Shown here: piece by piece, positions 14,401-24,739 of the stretch | How the letters are laid out: every line of letters starts with the position of its first letter | Position numbering within the stretch: position 1 is the stretch's first letter | NCBI RefSeq assembly: GCF_029227915.1 | Contig: NC_079875.1 | Location: 26,670,001-26,734,000, forward strand | DNA: 64,000 nt | Origin: Hydractinia symbiolongicarpus | Lineage: Eukaryota; Cnidaria; Hydrozoa; Anthoathecata; Hydractiniidae | Direction of reading: 5' to 3' | Made by a program: the position numbers and the translations under genes | Notes under the pieces: generated by a model | What the model saw: only the letters and a program-made list of their open reading frames with translations | What the model was told of the DNA's origin: nothing | Database searches by the model: none

Positions 14401-17400
14401 CATTTGTTGAAAAGGCTAAAACAATTAAAAAACATTTTGCAAGAGGTGAACAATTTGTAGAAGAAAAATACATTGATACCAGCACAATATATGTCAAACA
14501 AGACAATAATATATTTTGTATAAAAGGTATAGCTGCTGCAAGTTTAAAAAAAATGAATAGATGGGTGTTTATTGTACTTAACAAAATTAATGGTGAAGTT
14601 GTATTTGCACATTGTCAATGTCCAGCCGGAAAAACCGGCACATGTTCGCATTGCTATGCCGTTATGAAACTGTTAGCTAAATGGGTAGTTGATGAATTGC
14701 GTATGATTCCAGAGCCTAAAGCATGCACATCAATGCCATGTGTTTGGAATGTACCGCAGGCAAGAGAATATATGCAAAAGCCACCTGTCTCAGAACTAAC
14801 CATTAAATCACCAGATTCAAAAAGGAATGCCACAAATACTGAAGGAGCTTCTAAAAAAGGAATTACATCTTCATTGTACGAGCCAAGATCTGAACATAAC
14901 AGAGACACACGTAGTGACAGTTTGAGAATTTTGCTTGACAACGTCACTAATTTTCATGGCAAAGCACATGCACCAAAAATTATGAACACAAATCCTCAGC
15001 TATACACGCAAACACAATTTGGGCCGGTGCCATTTGGATCTATTCTGAGCTACCAATGTGCCTTAATGCCACCAGATTTTAAAGTTTACTGTAACATTAA
15101 GGAGGATGGAAACAAGGGCGACCGGGTTTTGTTTTCAGATTTTACTGACCACTTTTTTAAACAAAATGACAATGTTATCGATAATTATGCCAATGAAATT
15201 CATTTAGTTGAGCAAAAAAAGCTAATGTTACTACAAAATTTAAAAGAGCAGGCAGCTGATGCAATCAGCATCGAAAAAAATACACGAGACCAAGCTAACA
15301 ATCCAAATTGGTTCAAGTATAGAGAAAACAGATTTACTGCCTCACTGTGCAACAAACTTGGAAACAGTGGACCCAAAACAGAAAGAGGCTTAAAAACTTT
15401 AGCACGAAATATAGTGCATGGTTGTGTACCACAACAGTTTTTAAAAGTTAAATTTGAGTATGGACGATATCATGAACCCATAGCCATTGCACATTATGAA
15501 AGATACATGAAGATTGCAGGTTTCCAAGTTGTTGTGGAAAATAATGGTTTAACAATAGATCAAAATAATTATGTGCTTGGAGCTACACCAGATGGAAGAG
15601 TTAACTGCAATGGCTTTTATGGCATCCTTGAGGTAAAATGCAGTCACTTGTACAGAGACATAGATCCAAAGTTAGTGTGTTCTGTGGCGAAAAACCCTTG
15701 CATTCTCTATGACAGCAATACAGAAAATATCAAAATAAATAAAGATCACACATATTACAATCAGATACAAATGCAATTGGCTATCACATGTCAAACATGG
15801 TGTGATTTTATTTTTTATACCTCAAAAGGTCTTGTAATCGACAGAGTGCCATTTGACATGAAATACTGGCAAGAACTACAAAAAAACATTTTACGGTTTT
15901 ACTTTACATATATGCTACCACAAATCATAGAGAAAGATCAGGACAAATTGATGTAAAATAAGACCTGTATATATTTGTAATGTATATATATCACTCTTTT
16001 TGTAAATATTTTTGATTTAAAACATTGCTTCAGTCTAAAGTTGTTTGTTTACTTTAAAATAGGGTCTTGAAAATTTGTGAGAATACCACATACCGAAATA
16101 ATTTGATTCAGGGAGTTCAACATGTTTACTGGAATAACTCGATCGAATATTCGAAAACATTTGAGTCGTTGAATCATTCTTTCCACATGAATTCTTTCTG
16201 ATGCTATTTGTTGACTTTTGACTACTTCAGACTCTGAAAATTGCTCGCGTCCTTTCAAAAATGATGGCATAATTAATTCCACACCAAGAGGTTTTACATA
16301 GTCCTCTATCAAAAAACCTCGATCAGCCATAATAGCATCTCCTGCCTGCCAAAGTTCTGGAAATAATAAACCACTTTTGACAACAATATCTTTATCTGAG
16401 ATGCTACCGGGGTAGGCACTCGATATAAATGTGAAACCTCCACCAGGAGCAATGCCAACAAGTACTTTAACGGTGGTGTGACTTTTGTATTCTGAGTACA
16501 TCATTTTGTGTAAATATAAAGATGAAGGCACTGCAATTTTAAACTCTACACAATCTATAATGCATCGTACGTTTGCAAATATTTCTTTCATACTAGCTGG
16601 CATATTTTCTTGAACTTGACTGCGGGAAGGCCAAATGCATATTGTTCCGAGCTTAACATACATATAATTTACCCACGTTTGAAAAGTATTTGTTACAGTA
16701 CCTTCAGACACTTCAAACAAATATGATAAATGGCAAACATCAAAGTTTCTTCGCATTCTAACAAGGGTCAATAAAAAACTTTCAAGAGGGGACAGCGTAC
16801 GTGGTCTACCTCTATCACTAAAACCTTTAACATCTTGATTATTGTAAAGAATAACATTTTCTCCATTTTGTCCTGGGTTTAAAAAAATTAATAATTCTTT
16901 AAACACTTCGATGTTTGGTATGCCAGTGTAATGTTTACATGATGCATCAGATGACAAAACATTTTCGACAAATTTTATTTTAACTGTAGAAATTTTTTCC
17001 ATGAGTTTGTGTTTCAACATTTCTATCTCTTTACACAAACTCTTTTTTTCTTCTGTAAGCTTTTCAACTTCTTTTGACAAAAAAATTGCGTCTGGTTCCT
17101 CCCTCATAATAAAGTCTGGCTCAGCTACAAATTCAGTGGAATCATCCCCTATATCAGTCTCATCAGGAATTAGAGTGGATGTTTCTCTAAATTTTTTTCG
17201 AGGAGATGGTCTGTTAACACGAGCTTTTCTTTTGCTAAAATCCTCCACATTTTCAAATAGTGTAGGTTTGGCTCCATCTCTCAATCTGCGGCGTGTCCCT
17301 CCAGGGGCTTTTATTATATCACTTTTTGCAAAGTGTTTTTCGCACAGCACAGTATGGCTGGTTACTCTAAAGTTGTCTTGTCCATCAATACGTTTAATTC

Positions 17401-17972
17401 GGCTGCACCACACTTTCCTTGTTCCTGAATCTTTCGGAAATTTAAAAAAACTTATGGTTGAAGATATTAATTCATTTTCAAATTCAACCAGGCTACGATT
17501 ATTGCATCCCCAGGCAGCACATTGCTTTCCTTGAGATCTTTTATGTTTTTTCTTCGTATTCCCCTCCGACATTTTGTTTACAAAAAAGTTTAGCACCGCT
17601 TGTCTCGTTTTCAATACGAGGCATACTATTGCGCAATAATTTATGAAAAGGTCTATTGCATTGTTTGCTGTCATAACTTTCTTTTTAACATTCTAACTCC
17701 TTTTTTAGGTTATCATCAAGAAGTTGATGTTTTCGTACAATCTAACTTCGGCTGTGGAAGATGCTCGTCCGCAACACGCATTTTTTCCAGAATACATTCG
17801 AAATGAAAAAGGGTACCTCCTCTCCGACGATATTGTGGAGGGATTGAAAAAAAAGAATCACAGAATTCTACAATCCAGTCTTAATGCTATAGTTCAAGGT
17901 ATATATGTTGACGGTGGGAAAATTTACGCGAAATCTGATCCCAGAAAAGAAGGTGTGGCAGCTGGATATTAA
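2461..17972 (+). CDS. GGT: Gamma-glutamyltransferase (glutathione hydrolase), nine coding exons
   Basis: A membrane-anchored ectoenzyme that hydrolyses or transfers the gamma-glutamyl group of glutathione at the outer cell surface. Coding exons: 2461-2474, 3988-4150, 7881-8109, 8762-8957, 10918-11222, 11698-11852, 11985-12172, 12602-12839, 17709-17972. All introns are GT-AG, phases match, and the total is 1752 nt (583 residues plus stop; human GGT1 has 569). A short cytosolic start (MEKKH) precedes one hydrophobic anchor (about residues 6-24), giving a type II protein. The family signature is complete: DDGTTHVSV, with the autocleavage/catalytic Thr at residue 395 (codon 12105-12107), then AVSATDTIN and FG. 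Substrate-site residues match those known for human GGT: Arg in DYRETGP, NNELADF, PLSST and GGSGGT. The protein ends [12 protein letters not shown] as in the family. The 14-nt first exon (ATG, donor GTGAGT) is inferred from phase and fit; the other exons are strong. Two transposons lie in its introns. Confidence 0.93.
2475..3987 (+). other. GGT intron 1 (1.5 kb)
   Basis: The intron starts GTGAGT and ends TATAG. It has no recognised gene. A 130-codon open frame at 3192-3584 is Phe/Leu/Lys/Asn-rich, as expected by chance in AT-rich DNA. A small hairpin lies at about 2981-3013, with arms around TTCTACAG and CTGTAGAA. Confidence 0.6.
4710..5946 (+). pseudogene. HARBI1-like (PIF/Harbinger) DDE transposase, broken
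   Basis: A relic of the transposase that cuts and joins Harbinger ends. Recognisable in order: [18 protein letters not shown] near the start (from 4821), a helix-turn-helix region (about 5000-5130), the first Asp in GAIDGKHV (about 5240), the second in [10 protein letters not shown] (about 5390), the third in [12 protein letters not shown] (about 5505), and a C-terminal tail from VVALH (about 5645) to [11 protein letters not shown]. Damage: an early stop after the ATG at 4710, a frameshift near 5215-5240, a stop before 5316, loss of the segment after KINYRLS (about 5590), and an in-frame TAA at 5822-5824. The three catalytic positions survive in separate frames. Cannot be functional. Confidence 0.85.
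6322..7467 (-). pseudogene. MADF/Myb-like DNA-binding protein of the Harbinger element, broken
   Basis: The accessory protein that recruits Harbinger transposase to DNA. A possible ATG is at 7467, but the N-terminal part is shifted or stopped. Exon 7046-7301 carries the first half of a MADF-like domain ([15 protein letters not shown], then [11 protein letters not shown]). A 149-bp GT-AG intron (6897-7045) joins it to an exon that continues with [17 protein letters not shown] (from 6896 down), the conserved second half. A Ser/Pro-rich linker follows, and a basic C-terminal helix ending [19 protein letters not shown] resembles a BESS-type interaction tail. One in-frame TAA at 6652-6654 splits linker and tail. 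Orientation is opposite to the transposase, as usual for the family. Confidence 0.75.
8110..10917 (+). other. GGT introns 3 and 4
   Basis: Introns 8110-8761 and 8958-10917 flank the exon at 8762-8957. Intron 3 begins GTATGT and intron 4 begins GTAAGA. Neither contains a recognised gene or element. Around 9200-9240 there is a short TATC/ATAG-rich run. Open frames here are short and have no family resemblance. Confidence 0.6.
13470..15956 (+). CDS. ISL2EU accessory protein: SAP-like, SWIM zinc finger and YqaJ nuclease
   Basis: Three exons, 13470-13536, 13662-13824 and 14138-15956 (GT-AG, phases 1 and 2), give exactly 2049 nt, 682 residues. The start is the ATG at 13470. A SAP-like helix pair lies at about residues 46-75 ([16 protein letters not shown]). 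A SWIM finger has the CxCx7CxH pattern at Cys236, Cys238, Cys246 and His248. The C-terminal YqaJ/lambda-exonuclease-like fold has Glu523 (GRYHEP), Asp562 (ATPDG) and Glu575-x-Lys577 (LEVKC), the metal-binding set of PD-(D/E)xK nucleases, followed by a QIQMQL helix. Such proteins accompany ISL2EU transposases. The likely role is DNA end processing or target handling during transposition, which is inference. The middle (about 260-330) is low-complexity and probably disordered. It runs towards the transposase gene, 92 bp from its stop. Confidence 0.88.
16049..17572 (-). CDS. THAP-domain DDE transposase of ISL2EU type
   Basis: A single open frame of 507 residues. I chose the ATG at 17572 because it opens directly on the THAP domain and lies just inside the terminal repeat; the frame stays open further upstream into the repeat. 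The THAP zinc finger is C-x4-C-x53-C-x2-H (Cys18, Cys23, Cys77, His80), with Trp55 and a closing AKPTLF. A coiled-coil-like Glu/Lys stretch (about 190-225) follows. Next come a helix-turn-helix ([19 protein letters not shown]) and a DDE_Tnp_4 core with Asp340 (IIDCVE), Asp417 (IMADRGF) and Glu464 ([10 protein letters not shown]). It binds the element's ends and catalyses excision and insertion. All motifs are present without a stop. It is antisense to the host gene. Confidence 0.9.
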   Translation of the reverse strand: MSEGNTKKKHKRSQGKQCAAWGCNNRSLVEFENELISSTISFFKFPKDSGTRKVWCSRIKRIDGQDNFRVTSHTVLCEKHFAKSDIIKAPGGTRRRLRDGAKPTLFENVEDFSKRKARVNRPSPRKKFRETSTLIPDETDIGDDSTEFVAEPDFIMREEPDAIFLSKEVEKLTEEKKSLCKEIEMLKHKLMEKISTVKIKFVENVLSSDASCKHYTGIPNIEVFKELLIFLNPGQNGENVILYNNQDVKGFSDRGRPRTLSPLESFLLTLVRMRRNFDVCHLSYLFEVSEGTVTNTFQTWVNYMYVKLGTICIWPSRSQVQENMPASMKEIFANVRCIIDCVEFKIAVPSSLYLHKMMYSEYKSHTTVKVLVGIAPGGGFTFISSAYPGSISDKDIVVKSGLLFPELWQAGDAIMADRGFLIEDYVKPLGVELIMPSFLKGREQFSESEVVKSQQIASERIHVERMIQRLKCFRIFDRVIPVNMLNSLNQIISVCGILTNFQDPILK

Positions 17973-18680
17973 TTTCGTACACGAATACAATGTTACCATA
18001 TTTAATGAAAGTTAGAAAATATGTTCACAACATTCTAATTATAATTCTACATTAATAACACAAACACCGAACCAGCGACATAAGAGACTGAGAAACAGAT
18101 TTTTTATTTTTTTATAAGTTTTAAATAATTACACGTCTTATAAATCTTAAATATTTTCCTTGATATTGCTTTTATGGCCTGTATAATGCAATGTGCAGCC
18201 TTGTCTCGCGGTGAAGTAGGGAGCGTGAAATTAAGACTTTCGCGTCTAGTTTTATTCGGGAAACATTTTGAATAAAAAGTGGCAGAAAATCAAGAGTGAA
18301 ACGCAAAATTTTGACTCTATGGATTATTTTTATGGTATTCCAGGGAGTTAGGACGTCTATAGAACACCGAAAACATTTCAGCGGAACAATTTCTAGTAGT
18401 GAGAATTTTAATAGATGACACAGGTCTGTTAAGCGCTTGATTGATTAGCAGAACAATATAGCTAGTAGGTGAAATAAATGTTCTTTTTCTTCAATATGTT
18501 TTGATCTTCTTCAACAACTGACAACTAAATTTCAAACTGTATTTTTGGTATTTTTTATTCAACGCCACAAAAATATGATTATTCTGAAGAAATATCTAAA
18601 ATACTATACATAACAGGGACATATAAAATGAAATCAAGTCGCTCTTAGGCGCAAAAAAAGTGTAATAATTCTTTACCATA
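17973..18680 (+). other. GGT 3' flank with candidate polyadenylation signal
   Basis: After the TAA at 17970-17972 the sequence turns AT-rich. An AATAAA lies at 18271-18276, about 300 nt after the stop, and is a plausible poly(A) signal. No other gene is seen. Confidence 0.4.
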
Positions 18681-21012
18681 TGGAAGTAAATTGTAATCGA
18701 AACAAAAGAAAGCCTAAATCAACGGGGGATTCGTCATCAGACTTAAACTACCTAAATTTGAGCAGAAAGACCACAACTGAAACCATAAATCTGCTAATCG
18801 AGAAGACGAAATGTTACTACAACCTTCCATTCTTCACAAGACATAAAAAGAACGATTTTTACATTTTTTTCGGAATGAGTTATAATAGCCACTACCATCG
18901 TGCAATCACTGAATATGGTCGCCACAAGCCGGAAAGTGAGTCGACTTTTTTTAAGTAGTTTAATATCCCTTGGTGACTTCAAGGCTGCTAGAGCCTTACA
19001 AATTAACTTTTGTCCTGTGTCCATGAGAGTATTGGTTCACCTTTACTTTCTATATTTCCTTATCACCTTCAGTGAGCTCATCAGCTCATTGGTGAGCCAT
19101 AAAGACGTACATGCTCCTGTTTCCCAAAGGATTCGAGGATGAGCCAAGAAACAAGGTTATAAATCAGCATGAAGGTGGAGTACTTGACAAAATAATGTTG
19201 ACCAACGCAATAAACAAAAAGAATATTCTCGATGATTTTCGGCCAGATTTTAGGATTACATTTCAAAATATTCAAATGAGTTCTTTATTTTTCGGTTTTG
19301 ACGTTCTCCAAATCTGTCCACCTAAGTGCGATAAGCAGACTTATTCGACGCCTGTTAATCTTTTGATTTCGGATAATGTAAATCTCCGATTTACGGAGAG
19401 ATACAACGCATCCTCATAGATAATATTAATGTATAACATGAAAGGTACAAAACGGTCTAGTATTCATGCCATACAGTAAAACTTTTAAGCGGTAAAAAGG
19501 CCTGGCAATAGTCGATGCAATATTGCGGATTTAGCTGCACGATTTTATCAGCCGAAGCTTTTCTTTGTTAGAGGTCGTTGTGTTTCTGATTAGCTGACTT
19601 TTTGTTCTACTATAGTAGTATAATCACAAGATCCTACAAGATAATGGATAATCAACAAGTGACTAGAGATGTAAATATTGAACAAAAAAACACTTTTGAC
19701 TGTAGTGATGGCTGTAAAACTGCTGTTGGCGTAAAAAACAACCTGGTTAGTATTATTATATTACTTTTTAATTCCGTAGCCAGCTAGCTAGCTATTTCTT
19801 AGGCAGAAATCTTAACTAGCTATCAGCGCCTATAAATTCGCCTATTAACCAGCTTGCTACTACCAGGGTTCAAGCAGACTTTTTTTACTTTCCAAACAAA
19901 TGGCTTCTCACCATGTGTTGAAGCAAGTGTTGTGTAGCTAGCTATACATTTTGGTTTGGTCAGTGATTTTCTTTGTGTGTAAATTTAGGCGGTCATCACC
20001 CAAATTTTGAATACTCTGCTTATTGGAGAAGCATTACGTCCAACTTAGTTAACAGTTCTTTCCTGACTGATAGCTAGCTATAGATGAGTTGCGAATGTTT
20101 ACGATATTTCTTATATGCGCGTGCATCTAGACAGGCAAAAAAAGAGGATCACATAGGTCAAACTGGCTATTTACGTTAATTTGTTGATTAGGAATATAAG
20201 ATTAAAATTACATTGGAATTGTTTCTCAGGGCAGACTTTGGTCTGTTGTTTATATTTTTTGCCTCTACACAAACGTGGATGTCCTTTGTTCTCGATACTA
20301 AACTTAAATCAATACGTCAACTCATGTATTATGAGCTTTTTTAGAATCTAAACACCCTGCCTACTATCAATGTTCTACTATATATATAACCTCGTGGTTT
20401 TCTAATTTCGGTTTCTTAGAATTTAGACATAACTTTATTCTCAAGTTTATCCTGTGCTGCAGTAGAGTAAATTGAGCAAGAATGGAAAAAGGCCCAGATT
20501 AAATCTACTTTTAAAAATAAAAGTCGATAATTTCCCTCAAAAGTTTAGGAATGACTCAGAAAATTCAGAAAATGTATACAAATAAAGTCAAAGTGTTATT
20601 AAGATATTTTTTTGCAAAATGGATATTATTTTTTCACACATGATATAATGTAGTATATATACACTAGTTGTTAGCAAATTTGTGTTTCACATTGGGAATT
20701 TATATTTTGTTATATGAAGACACACAAATTAGAGAGAAAATGAGAGACAAACATTTTTTACTCTTTTACAAATAAAAATGCGTGGCACAGTTTACGGTTC
20801 ACATTAGTTTACGGTTCATATTAGTCCCTTCACTGGTACCAAAGTTATTTGCGTTTCGACTTTCGGTCCCCCGGCTACTTTACACACAAACTATTAGTTA
20901 TATAATTCAACACAAGCCAACTTTTACATATGTGCATGTCAAAATACAAAACATCAGCAGTATCTTACAAACCAGATGATATCGACATATCTTGCCGGAC
21001 AGAACAACAATG
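18681..21012. other. Intergenic, no convincing gene; one possible first exon
   Basis: An ATG at 19644 opens MDNQQVTRDVNIEQKNTF and runs 33 or so codons to a possible donor (AACCTG then GTTAGT at about 19747), so it could be a 5' coding exon. I see no partner exon. An ATG at 18680 opens about 80 codons of Lys/Ser/Tyr-rich sequence ending near a GTGAGT. It matches no family I know. Short GCTAGC runs occur at about 19780-20090. The rest is AT-rich and unremarkable. Confidence 0.25.
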
Positions 21013-21262
21013 TCATATAATACGAAGCTTCCGTCCGTCTCTCTGTGACTTTTTTTTTACAAAGTGGGTTATATTATTCATAATTTTCTTTAGCAAGGTT
21101 ATGAAACATCATCTATAGAATTGTTCTGTAATTTACCAAATTTTGACGTTAAAACAAAAATAACGTAAAATGAAAGTACATAAGATCAGTGAAGCCATTG
21201 CATTGCACTTTTAAATTTAAGGCTAAAAAATTGAAAACGAGTGGAAATAACTGACGTAATCT
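21013..21262 (+). mobile_element. Helitron-like element, 3' part lost
   Basis: It starts TCATATAATACG and then follows the same sequence as the complete Helitron at 33733 (for example GTGAAGCCATTGCATTGCAC and AAATAACTGACGT). The match stops at about 21262, where a different repeat begins. The hairpin and CTAG end are missing. Non-coding. Confidence 0.6.
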
Positions 21263-24110
21263 CCGTTGTTTTTGTTGCTCAGAACACACACCATTCTCAC
21301 TTAATCATTCTCATCTTAAAGCAATATATATTTGTTTTACTACTGTTTGCGTTAAACTGATTTTTTGTCTTTAGGTTCCATTAAATTGCTACTTCATTTT
21401 CTTGTTGTCGCAGTTGTTATAGTGGAAGAAGTGTTTATTTTATTTCTTATTATAGTTTTTATTATAGTAAAATAAATTTACCTACGTGCGCTTCTTCTAC
21501 CTTGCGTTTAAAAGATCCCTAAATGTGGTGGCGGACCCTCTATGTGCAATATTTGTTAATTGTTTTAAGTATTTTCTCCTTATATTTTCTTTCTGTCTTT
21601 CTGTTACTTGTGATTTCCACAACAACTTTTTGTGTTAAAATGTGCCATGCGACTTAATAGGGAAATTTATGTGGATTTCTGAAAACAATGACAGTGACAC
21701 CGGGGGAGTTTTGTTTGCTGTACTATGCTCAGTTTTTAAACTGAAGAACACAAGAAAGAACACAAAAAAGAAAGTTTATTATTAAAAGTTTTCTAAAATT
21801 CAGAATTAAAAGATAAAATCTAAAGTTGAAAATCAACATACAAATTAAAAAAACCGTACGTATGAATTCCAAAATTTATTTTTAAAGGACTGAATATTCA
21901 AAATTGAAGAATCTAAGGTGAATCAATTGTTGGATAGGTGTGGTTTTTTTATTTTTTTTCTTCTATCAGAGTTTGAATTTTCTGTTACTTCTTTCATTAC
22001 CAACAACGTCTATATATAGGCAAACAAGGAAAAAAGAGTGTTTCGGAATAAAGAGTGTTACGGTGCTGCATACGTTAAGTCCACTGGATTTACAACAGTG
22101 TTGACTTTCCTTGTATGCTTTTGCTACCGTTACTAATGTTACGTAAAAACAACTATTTTTTCCGCCTCAACAAAGAGTGACCATCTAAATGTGTTCTTGC
22201 GAGAAAAAAATTGACATTGAAACTAAGACGTACAATAAGTTTTTGTCGCATTATTTTGTTGAACGTCATACGCATAGAAAGACAAGAATAATTCTCTGCA
22301 CTGTAAGTAGAATTTTCACATTATTTTCTTGACAAAGTGCTATGATAATAAAAGAATTATTCTCAAGCGTGCTTTTCAAACATTATATTAACCTCGCATG
22401 CTTACATCCCAAGCGTACGACTTTTCGCTTCTGTTATAACTACCCAGTAATGAATTGATAATTCCATAGTATCCTTTTATGTATAGAATTCAGTTATACG
22501 ATTACTCGGATTCCATGGCATTTCAAGAAAATAAATTAAAAGCTCGTGACTATCGGTCACTATAGATCGGTTTCTCTGAAAAGAACTCGATTTTCTACAA
22601 AATCAAACTGTTTTGAGGCGGGCATGTTCAAAAATTACGTGCTTTCCACCACGAAAGTGAAAATAATCATGAAATTTTTTATCTATTCTGCTTCTTCTGC
22701 CGTAAGTTTGATAATATAATTCACTTTTCTCGGAGGAACACAAATGAGAATATACATAAAGCTGAAAATGTATTAAAACAATGAACACATCCGGCCTTTA
22801 TCCTACCGTTGGAACATTATAGCTATGTATAGGAGATGCACATAGACAAGATTTAGCGATAATTAATATTTAACACTTGTAAAGATTGTAAAGATTGTAG
22901 TTTAAGTAGTTGTGTCTGAGAATTCTTAAGGTGAACAAATCTGCAATATGTTACTACTGGTTGAATCACTGTTTGAAAAATTGCAAAGCAGCTTTTTCTG
23001 TAATCAGCGGTCGAATGCGATATAGTAAACGTAATCTACCAGAAGCTTTTTGATACGTTAAATCAAAGTTGCTGCTTAAAATCAATGAAGGTTTGATAAG
23101 TGCACTAAGATATTTATACGTGGATGTTACCCTCACAGTTTGGTAGCCGTAATTTACGTTTAATGAGCGGTTTTGTTTAGAGAGGCTATTTTTCGAACCG
23201 AATAACATTGCTTCAGTTTTTCCTGCTCCAAGATTTAAAATTAGTTCATTTTCCAAACACCATGTAAGTACACAATTCCTGTCGGATGAAAAACGGGTTT
23301 CTATGATCTCAAAGTCCTTACAAGCAACAAATAAACAGTATCGTCTGCATATTTGACTAATTCAGAGTGTTTCACTACGGTACAAAGATCATTGACAAAC
23401 ATAATAAATAGTAGTGGGCCCGAAATTGACCCTGGTGGTACTCCAATATTGACTGGATGTTCATCAGACAAAGAATTTTTGTGTTGAACTTGCTGAAATC
23501 TACCAAACGAATAATCTGTAAATAACTCGTGTTCGTCTCCAATAATTTCAAAACTGGTTAATTTTGACAGTAGTTCTCAATGACTTAACATGTTGAATGC
23601 TTTTGTGAGGTCTACAAATACGGCACCGATCCTTTTGCCATCGTTAACCTTCCATTTGACAGTGTCGATAAAGATTGTTGCAGCCAGTTCAGCTTAACGA
23701 CGAGGCCTGAAACCGAACTGGTTGTTGTTTATTATATTGCTACAAGCAACAGAAAGTCGGCAAGATGTATTAAATTCGAATTTACTTGTAAAACACAAAA
23801 TAGAAGGAGAAAATACTGAAAACAATCAACAAACATCGCACATAGATGATCCGTCACCACATTTAGGGATCTTTAGAACTCAAGGGAGAAGAAGCGCACC
23901 CGGGTAAATTTATTATCCTATAATAAAAACTGTAATACTTCTTCTACTATGACAACTTTGACAATAAGAAAATGAAGTAGCACTTTAATGGAACACAAAG
24001 ACAAAAAATCAGTTTAATGCAAACAGTAGTAAAAAAGTATATTGCTTTAAGATGAGAATGATCATGTGAGAATGGTGTGTGCTCCAACCAACAAAGACAA
24101 CGGCAATGTC
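21263..24110. repeat. Large inverted repeat: arms 21263-21593 and 23798-24110
   Basis: The left arm read forward and the right arm read on the other strand match over about 320 bp with scattered differences. Both contain CACACACCATTCTCAC, then CTACTGTTTGC/ATTAAACTGA, and later GATCCCTAAATGTGGTG. The spacer is about 2.2 kb and includes a LINE reverse-transcriptase fragment. The arms may be the ends of a foldback-type transposon, or two copies of one repeat inserted in opposite directions. No target duplication was found. The right arm is open on + (NNQQTSHIDDPSPHLG) up to a possible donor GTAAAT; the left arm copy is closed by stops. Confidence 0.65.
22966..23740 (-). pseudogene. LINE reverse transcriptase fragment (CR1/jockey-like)
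   Basis: Read on the minus strand, the fragment shows in order: NQFGFRPRR (about 23720), GAVFVDLTKAFN (about 23610), VNIGVPPGS...GPLLFIMFVNDL (about 23440), the active-site motif KYADDTV (about 23350), then LGAGKTEAMLFGSKNS and YKYLSALI. It ends at 22966 after IRPLITEKAALQFF. This is the palm-to-thumb part of a non-LTR reverse transcriptase. It has several stops and frameshifts and no endonuclease, so it is dead. Confidence 0.8.
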
Positions 24111-24538
24111 TAAAGCATTACTTGCGCCGTAAATAACATGTGACAATCAAATCTAATGTATGAAGATTCACCCGTCACAAGAGGTATAATATTTTCTTTA
24201 TTTATTTGCGTGGTTTCTTATTTTAACGAACATATCGTTTTGGACGCTTTCACAGCAGCTCAAAAAACAATTTCGCAAATGCAGCGTCAAATGAAGGCAA
24301 AAGGTTATGAGGAACACCTTTGGGACTTTTATTACCTCTGACATATTGGAATTATAATGTTGTGTTGTAAGGTTCTTATCGAAGCGAGTCATATTTGTTA
24401 TCTTCGTAGTGTTAACAAGGATTACCTCCAGTACTTTTACTTTTGCTTTTTTGACTGAGAAAACAAAGGTGGTTTTGTTAAAAAAACAATACACAACTCA
24501 TTACAGAAACTGCTTTTTATAGTGCAGAAAGAAGATCT

Positions 24539-24739
24539 TTGTTTTTACTTTTGTTGTTGTCATGTGGAGATATCGAGTTGAAGCCTGGACCTAATGAAGC
24601 AATTACAGGTATGAGAATTCATCAACAGAAAGTTTGCGAATTAATGCAACACTTTGTGAGTTTAGACAACGTTTTGTACAGAAACACAAACATTGATGTT
24701 ATCAACGCACAACGATATTATTCAAATTTCTGGTTTTAA
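24539..24739 (+). pseudogene. 5' fragment of a CR1-like LINE with 2A-like motif
   Basis: An open stretch of 66 codons has a hydrophobic run, then CGDIELKPGP, then MRIHQQKVCELMQHF. The hydrophobic run with GD(I)ExxPGP is the typical start of many CR1/L2-clade ORF2 proteins. It precedes the apurinic endonuclease domain, whose usual opening (KIHHQN-like) is degenerate here. The endonuclease is cut short after INAQRYY. The motif resembles viral 2A ribosome-skipping peptides, but has Lys where 2A has Asn. Confidence 0.6.

Larger units (their letters stand above)
13108..17656. mobile_element. ISL2EU-type (PIF/Harbinger superfamily) autonomous transposon, apparently intact
   Basis: A 4545-bp element (13110-17654) in the last GGT intron, flanked by AT on both sides (13108-13109, 17655-17656). 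The terminal inverted repeats are about 70 bp and imperfect: AGACCTTTTCATAAATGATT at the left against AGACCTTTTCATAAATTATT at the right, then a shared AACGAGGCAAGCGGTGCT / AACGAGACAAGCGGTGCT. It carries two convergent genes: a spliced SAP/SWIM/YqaJ protein on + and a THAP-DDE_Tnp_4 transposase on minus. This pairing is the known layout of ISL2EU elements. No stop or frameshift was found in either gene, so the copy looks young. The 2-bp duplication fits but is weak evidence alone. Confidence 0.85.

Noticed and set aside
17001-17534. 177-codon + strand frame over the THAP transposase
   Set aside because: Antisense shadow of the transposase, which has clear domains on the other strand.
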